Of a stretch of DNA of 64,000 bases, positions 59,807 to 64,000 are shown in pieces; position 1 is the first letter of the stretch; the number at the start of each line of letters is the position of its first letter. Both the position numbers and the translations under genes were made by a program. The notes beneath the pieces were generated by a model. The model ran no database searches, was not told where the DNA came from, and saw nothing but the letters and a program-made list of their open reading frames with translations. The DNA comes from Pterois miles (lineage: Eukaryota > Chordata > Actinopteri > Perciformes > Scorpaenidae): assembly GCA_947000775.1 (NCBI GenBank), contig CAMQGK010000299.1, forward strand, positions 16,868,001-16,932,000, read 5' to 3'.

Positions 59807-61962
59807 CCTCAACCACACACACACGGGAGGAATAATTGAAAATAACAGCCGTTAACTTAAATCCGCAAACTCACACCACAAATGTCAAATCACCACATGT
59901 ATATTTCAGTAAACTAATGATCATGTTTCATAAAGGCAATGTAACGAAATACTTGGTTCCACTATGAGAGGGAGGAATGTGTGGTTAGAGACGTCTCGGC
60001 TTGGATTAGTGCTAATAAATGTCAGTTGAATGAGGACAAGATGCAGGCGGGAGGGGGGGGGTCGAATGATGACGCAAAGCGGACATTTTCTACTGTGACT
60101 GTGCTAAGACCACGAGAACACGACTCATCTCTAAAGCCTCTACCTGTCATGCAGGCGTCTCCTAAAAAGCAGTAGAAAACATCCGAGTCTGAACAGTGAT
60201 CCGTTCGGACAGTCTTTGTATACATTCCACATGTCAACGTCTAAAATAACAGTACTCTGATACAGAAAAAGATTGCATTGTTTAGGCAGATATCACTACG
60301 ATAATTGAGAAAAAGTCTTAAATATACTTGTCGTTCTCACTACTGCACCGCTGATCCTTCAACACCCAGAATATCTTAGCGTCAGTAGCATCGTCTCAAA
60401 TGAGCCTGCAGAACATCTTTTATAACATTCAATATTTCATTGCTCTGTGTGTGAGGAGGATCTAGCCAAGCCCCGTCAAAAGACGGTTATTTTTCAGCGC
60501 AGAGGAAGCAGCTACAACAGCCATACAAACACTAAAGATGAAGAGCTGAAATGCACATTTTTTGCTCCTGCTCCCTTCCAACAGCACATAAGACGTGGCA
60601 AAGGTTAACCAGTATTCATAATAATTTACACAGGTGTATCACAGGCACAGTTCGCCTTGGTTCAGGGGGCTCACTCAATCCCACAGTGGCTGTAGACAAA
60701 AATATGTGTAGTTATTTAAATATTATTATATATTTCTTAAATAAAAACATAGATTAAGAAACCAACAAGATAAACATTTGGTGGATTATTTCTCTGTTGT
60801 TATAATGCTAATTGTCACTCTATTTTACATGGTTGGAAAGCCTGTTTATTTACTTTCACAATGATGTCCATCTTGTTAGGATCATGCATTTGTGTGATGA
60901 GCTGTATAGCTGATCATGATGGTAGCGCGTGGCAGCGAGTGAAAATTGCCAAAATTCTCTGCCATTATTAAACAGTGTATTCTCCTGTCGGTATTGACTC
61001 TTGTTTTGAGCTCCAGGTGCCGATCGGGCACCACAAGACCAGACCACAGGATCCCAGTGATCCGTTTCACTCTGAAAAGTCAGCTTTTTCAAAACCAACA
61101 CGGCTCAGTTCAAAATTTTGTTTCAATACAGAACTCCTCATCTCTTCTCTGACATTTTGACAGTACCAAGAGGAGAATACGCTGTTTATCATTGGCAGAG
61201 AAATGAGAGTAATTTTCTCCTGAGTGCTACCATCATAATCAGCTGTGCTGCTCATCTAACAAATGCATGATCCTTATATGTTGGACATGATTGTGAAGGT
61301 AAATAAACAGGCTTTCCAACAATGTAAAATACAATAACAATTAGCACTGTAAGAACAGAGAAATAATCCAGCAAACACACATTTCTAAACTGCCTTTCTG
61401 ACAAGTTCAGAGATCGAAGCGCTCCAAAAACCTTGTGCACAGTGCTGTACATGCTTTCTCCTCATTGGGAACATTTGAAAAAGACACCAGCGCTCTGAAA
61501 AAAAAAAAAACACTTTATGGACACAGCTTATTAGTTGGGATATGAAAATGTGCATGCTGGTATCCCGATTATTAATTTTATTTTGAACAAAGCCTCTGTC
61601 ATAAACATTATGTCACCTCCAGATTTTCTTTTTTGTGAACCCCCAACCATAAAATTCAAACTGTGCCTGTGGTGTGTTAATTTTGTCAAAAATGTTGACG
61701 CTAAGTTAAAGGAAAAGGCAGTAGAAGCCATTCATTCCTTTCTCTCTAATAAAGTGTTTGAGAAATTTCATTTTTGTTTAGAGACATTGTTGTCTTATTA
61801 GCGTTACTAATAAACAATCCACCCTTTGGAAAATCATTCAATTGCACGAATCATAATCTTTACACAATTCAGAATAAAGCTAGATGCTGGACAGGGTGAA
61901 GGATACGCAGATCATAATCTAAATATTCTCTTTATATTATGCTTAAAAGCCTTTTCCCTCCT
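59641..61962 (-). other. nbr1: Probable nbr1 3' UTR
   Basis: No other gene or strong earlier polyadenylation signal was seen between the nbr1 stop and the AATAAA at 59640. This suggests a 2.3-kb 3' UTR that includes the inverted-arm element at 60770-61400 and an A run (59779-59806 on plus). The extent is inferred. Confidence 0.4.
60770..61400. mobile_element. Palindromic foldback element, copy 2 (long arms)
   Basis: The left arm (GGATTATTTCTCTGTT, then AATGCTAATTGTCA) and the right arm (CAATTAGCACTGTAAG, AACAGAGAAATAATCC) are inverted over at least 200 bp with small mismatches. The arms include AGCCTGTTTATTTAC / GTAAATAAACAGGCT. The central spacer holds CTCCAGGTGCCGATC, as at 2245. This copy keeps both arms. 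Confidence 0.8.
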
Positions 61963-62151
61963 TCAGAGCGGAGCGTTGACAGCCTTGTTCTGGTTGTCCT
62001 CGGCCATCTGCACCAGCTCGTTGACGGTGTGCAGCAGGCTGTAGCCGTGCTTCCTCAGCAGCCGCTGGTTGAGCCGCTGGTCTCTGAAGCCCATCTCCAG
62101 CAGCATCGCCATCAAGGAAGGGTCCTGTCTGGTGGCCGGGTCGATGCCTCG
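61963..62151 (-). CDS. nbr1: NBR1 last coding exon (UBA domain)
   Basis: 189 nt, phase 0, acceptor CGCCCCCCTCCAG, stop TGA at 61965-61963. It encodes RGIDPATRQDPSLMAMLLEM then GFRDQRLNQRLLRKHGY and VNELVQMAED, the C-terminal ubiquitin-associated domain that ends NBR1. NBR1 is a selective-autophagy receptor that binds ubiquitinated cargo through this domain and LC3/GABARAP elsewhere. After the domain the protein ends with a short NQNKAVNAPL tail. Teleosts may have two nbr1 genes, and which one this is cannot be decided here. Confidence 0.92.
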   Translation of the reverse strand, partial: RGIDPATRQDPSLMAMLLEMGFRDQRLNQRLLRKHGYSLLHTVNELVQMAEDNQNKAVNAPL

Positions 62152-63840
62152 CTGGAGGGGGGCGGACAAAACAAGGAAAATCAGATGGCGAGATGAATGC
62201 AAATGGAGATGAGAAGATCAGTGTTTGTCTGTCCCGCCGACTGTATGTAAAGATGGACAACATGATGAAATTCTCAAGAAATGAAAGTCAATTGATTAAT
62301 AGCTAGGCTTCTGCTATCTTGGACTGAAAGCGACTATCAGACACCAGTAAAACGTCCGCCAACAAAGAGCCTATTCTATTCATAATGACCTGTGTTGAAC
62401 AATGAATTATTATAGACATAATAACCATTTTCAGACCAAAATGGCTGCAGCAGCTGTTGTCAAAAAAACACAGGAGTTTCTTCTCTTTGCTTCTATACTT
62501 TTAGATGACAGCACACAAAAAATGAAGCCAAATCATCTGGATGGCCCCCTGGTGGCTGGCTGCAGTATAGGTCATAAGTCCCACCCCCTCCATGTTAGCA
62601 GATGGGACATGGGCCAAACTAAAAGGCAAAGAACACGTGAAATAATTTTTTTTCCCCAAAGATTCAGTCTGTCATTTTAGGTTGTTCTTATCACACTAAT
62701 GTGTGTTCAAGTGTTCGTTTTCTGATCTCTTTGGTTTTAATTAGGTATTTGATGCTATAAAAAGGAGCTGAGATGTCATGATTGACAGCTGTGAGTCCCT
62801 CTCACATTCTGCTGCACTGTTAGTGCTGTTAGCTGCTAACACAGTTAGCTATTGGACAAAACATCAAATTTAGGGCTTTTTGAGACCTTTTTAAGACCAC
62901 AATGAAGCCCTACTTCACTCCATACTGGCAAGAAAGTACTAAGGATATGAAAGAAAATTGGAACATCAATACCGTCCAAGTCCAGATCACCTCATCTTGG
63001 TGGAGGTAACGCTCCTAACGCTGTCTGGAGGTCGACTGGAGTTGATGCTCTAGATCCCGACATGGTCAATACTGGCCGGCTACAGCCGTTTGCTGCTGGT
63101 TTTTTACAGCCGCTTTATGTTGTTCTGACTTGGCATGCGACTCCAAAGACATGATGTCCAATGTTCCCAGCTTCAAAGTTTTCTTGGGGAGGGTGCAGCG
63201 GTATTCAAATACGTTTCCTGACACCGGCTTCAACCACGCACTAAATTCACTGTTCTCTAACCAGAGGTTACTGAAGTTGCATTTACCCTTTTTTTTTTTA
63301 CCGGTTTTAGCACTTTGACCTTAAGTTTGACAAAAGCAACGCTGGCAGCATTATTCAGCTTTTCAATTTCCACAAGGTTTCTCCATTAATAAGCACTTGA
63401 CATGGGTGTGCTCCCATAAATCCCTTTTGGTTCTGCTTTATAGTTTTGTTACAGCGTGCTCAAAAAACAAAACATTTAAAAGTAGGAGAATGCATTTCTT
63501 TTGAAATGAAAGTAAAGTTTGTGAATTTTTAAGACCTGCCAAAGCTGGATTTAAGACATTTTGTGAGATTTTAAGACATTTACAGGCCTTAAATTTAGAT
63601 TACTGGATTTTAGACTTTTTTTTTGACCCCACAGGAGTCAAATTTTATATTATATTTCTTCACTAATGATTGGTGAATGTACCAAGTGGCAATTTATGAA
63701 TGCAGGTAAGAGGTGCCTGTGGGTATACAGGAGGGTCGGATGGGAGTTGATAGAAGAGAGGTTTGGTTTGTGGTTCGGTTCTTGTCCTGTCTGTTGACTT
63801 AGAGACCAGTTCACTCTGAGGGAGTGTCTGTGCGATGTAC
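62152..63840 (-). other. nbr1 last intron
   Basis: This lies between donor GTACAT at 63840 and the acceptor at 62152. It holds the dispersed repeat at 62515-62800, and no exon was seen within it. Confidence 0.8.
62515..62800 (+). repeat. Dispersed repeat, second copy of 48707-49000
   Basis: It shares GGATGGCCCCCTGGTGGCTG and TGATGCTATAAAAAGGAG in the same order and orientation. Just upstream, 62430-62500 is a fragment of the AAAATGGC...CTTTGCTTCTATACT block from 28110-28200. Confidence 0.75.
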
Positions 63841-63940
63841 CTGTATTGAGCAGTTTGGTCCAGTGAAGAGCGCTTTATAAGCGGACGCAGCCACCGAAAG
63901 GGCGCCCTTGACAAGTCCCTCTGTGATGCCTCCTTGGCCC
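63841..63940 (-). CDS. nbr1: NBR1 penultimate coding exon (J amphipathic helix)
   Basis: 100 nt (one base plus 33 codons), acceptor CTTTATACAAG, donor CAG-GTACAT. It encodes GLVKGALSVAASAYKALFTG, the membrane-associating J helix that precedes the UBA domain in NBR1. It joins the last exon in frame (SIQ-RGID). An in-frame stop just upstream of the acceptor confirms the boundary. Earlier exons lie beyond the window. Confidence 0.92.
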
Positions 63941-64000
63941 CTTGTATAAAGACAGGGATGTGGTTACGCTGGGTCACATGACAGCATTACAGCAGAGAAC
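63941..64000 (-). other. nbr1 intron sequence at window edge
   Basis: Intron upstream of the penultimate exon, cut by the window end. Confidence 0.7.

Noticed and set aside
61535..61801. 88-codon plus-strand open frame
   Set aside because: It lies antisense within the probable nbr1 3' UTR, has AT-driven codon content and no recognised family.
1..64000. A defence island, toxin-antitoxin locus, endogenous retrovirus or other exotic system
   Set aside because: No retroviral gag/pol/env, LTR pair, operon-like gene cluster or immune gene array was seen. The content is explained by three conserved genes and ordinary fish transposons.

Overview
The window looks like nuclear DNA of a spiny-rayed (percomorph-type) teleost. 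It has spliced vertebrate genes, is about 40% GC, carries many microsatellites, and is dense in fish-type transposons: Tc1, L2-like LINE, hAT, tRNA-derived SINEs and short palindromic elements. No bacterial, viral, CRISPR or operon-like content was seen.

Layout. About 1-42 kb holds no convincing host gene. It is a repeat landscape: a decayed Tc1 transposon (3.0-4.7 kb), a nearly intact L2-type LINE with a visible target-site duplication (15.07-18.35 kb), SINEs, several miniature-element families present in two to five copies, a mosaic local duplication (25.0-26.6 kb), minisatellites and a hAT fragment (33 kb). About 42-64 kb carries three genes, all on the minus strand. They are nbr1 (last two coding exons, 61963-63940), tmem106a (seven coding exons, 47815-53802, complete) and arl4d (single coding exon, 42566-43171). 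From general knowledge, NBR1, TMEM106A and ARL4D lie close together in the same order and orientation on human chromosome 17q21, so this is conserved synteny and supports the paralog assignments.

The three genes are neighbours by ancestry, not a pathway. NBR1 is an autophagy receptor, TMEM106A a single-pass endolysosomal/plasma-membrane glycoprotein, and ARL4D a membrane-targeted small GTPase. The tmem106a exons are short (44-166 nt) and were found by joining splice sites by eye. The joined frame is open for 243 residues, ends at the expected C-terminus and uses GT/AG at every junction.

The most useful second-look points concern mobile DNA meeting genes. A miniature element ends 13 nt inside an intron from a tmem106a 5' splice site. 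A roughly 600-bp inverted-arm element lies in the probable nbr1 3' UTR. The LINE and an unrelated tRNA-headed SINE share the same 3' tail, which suggests a LINE-SINE mobilisation pair. I found no clear evidence of a new biological system. All homology calls are from memory and by eye; no database search was possible.
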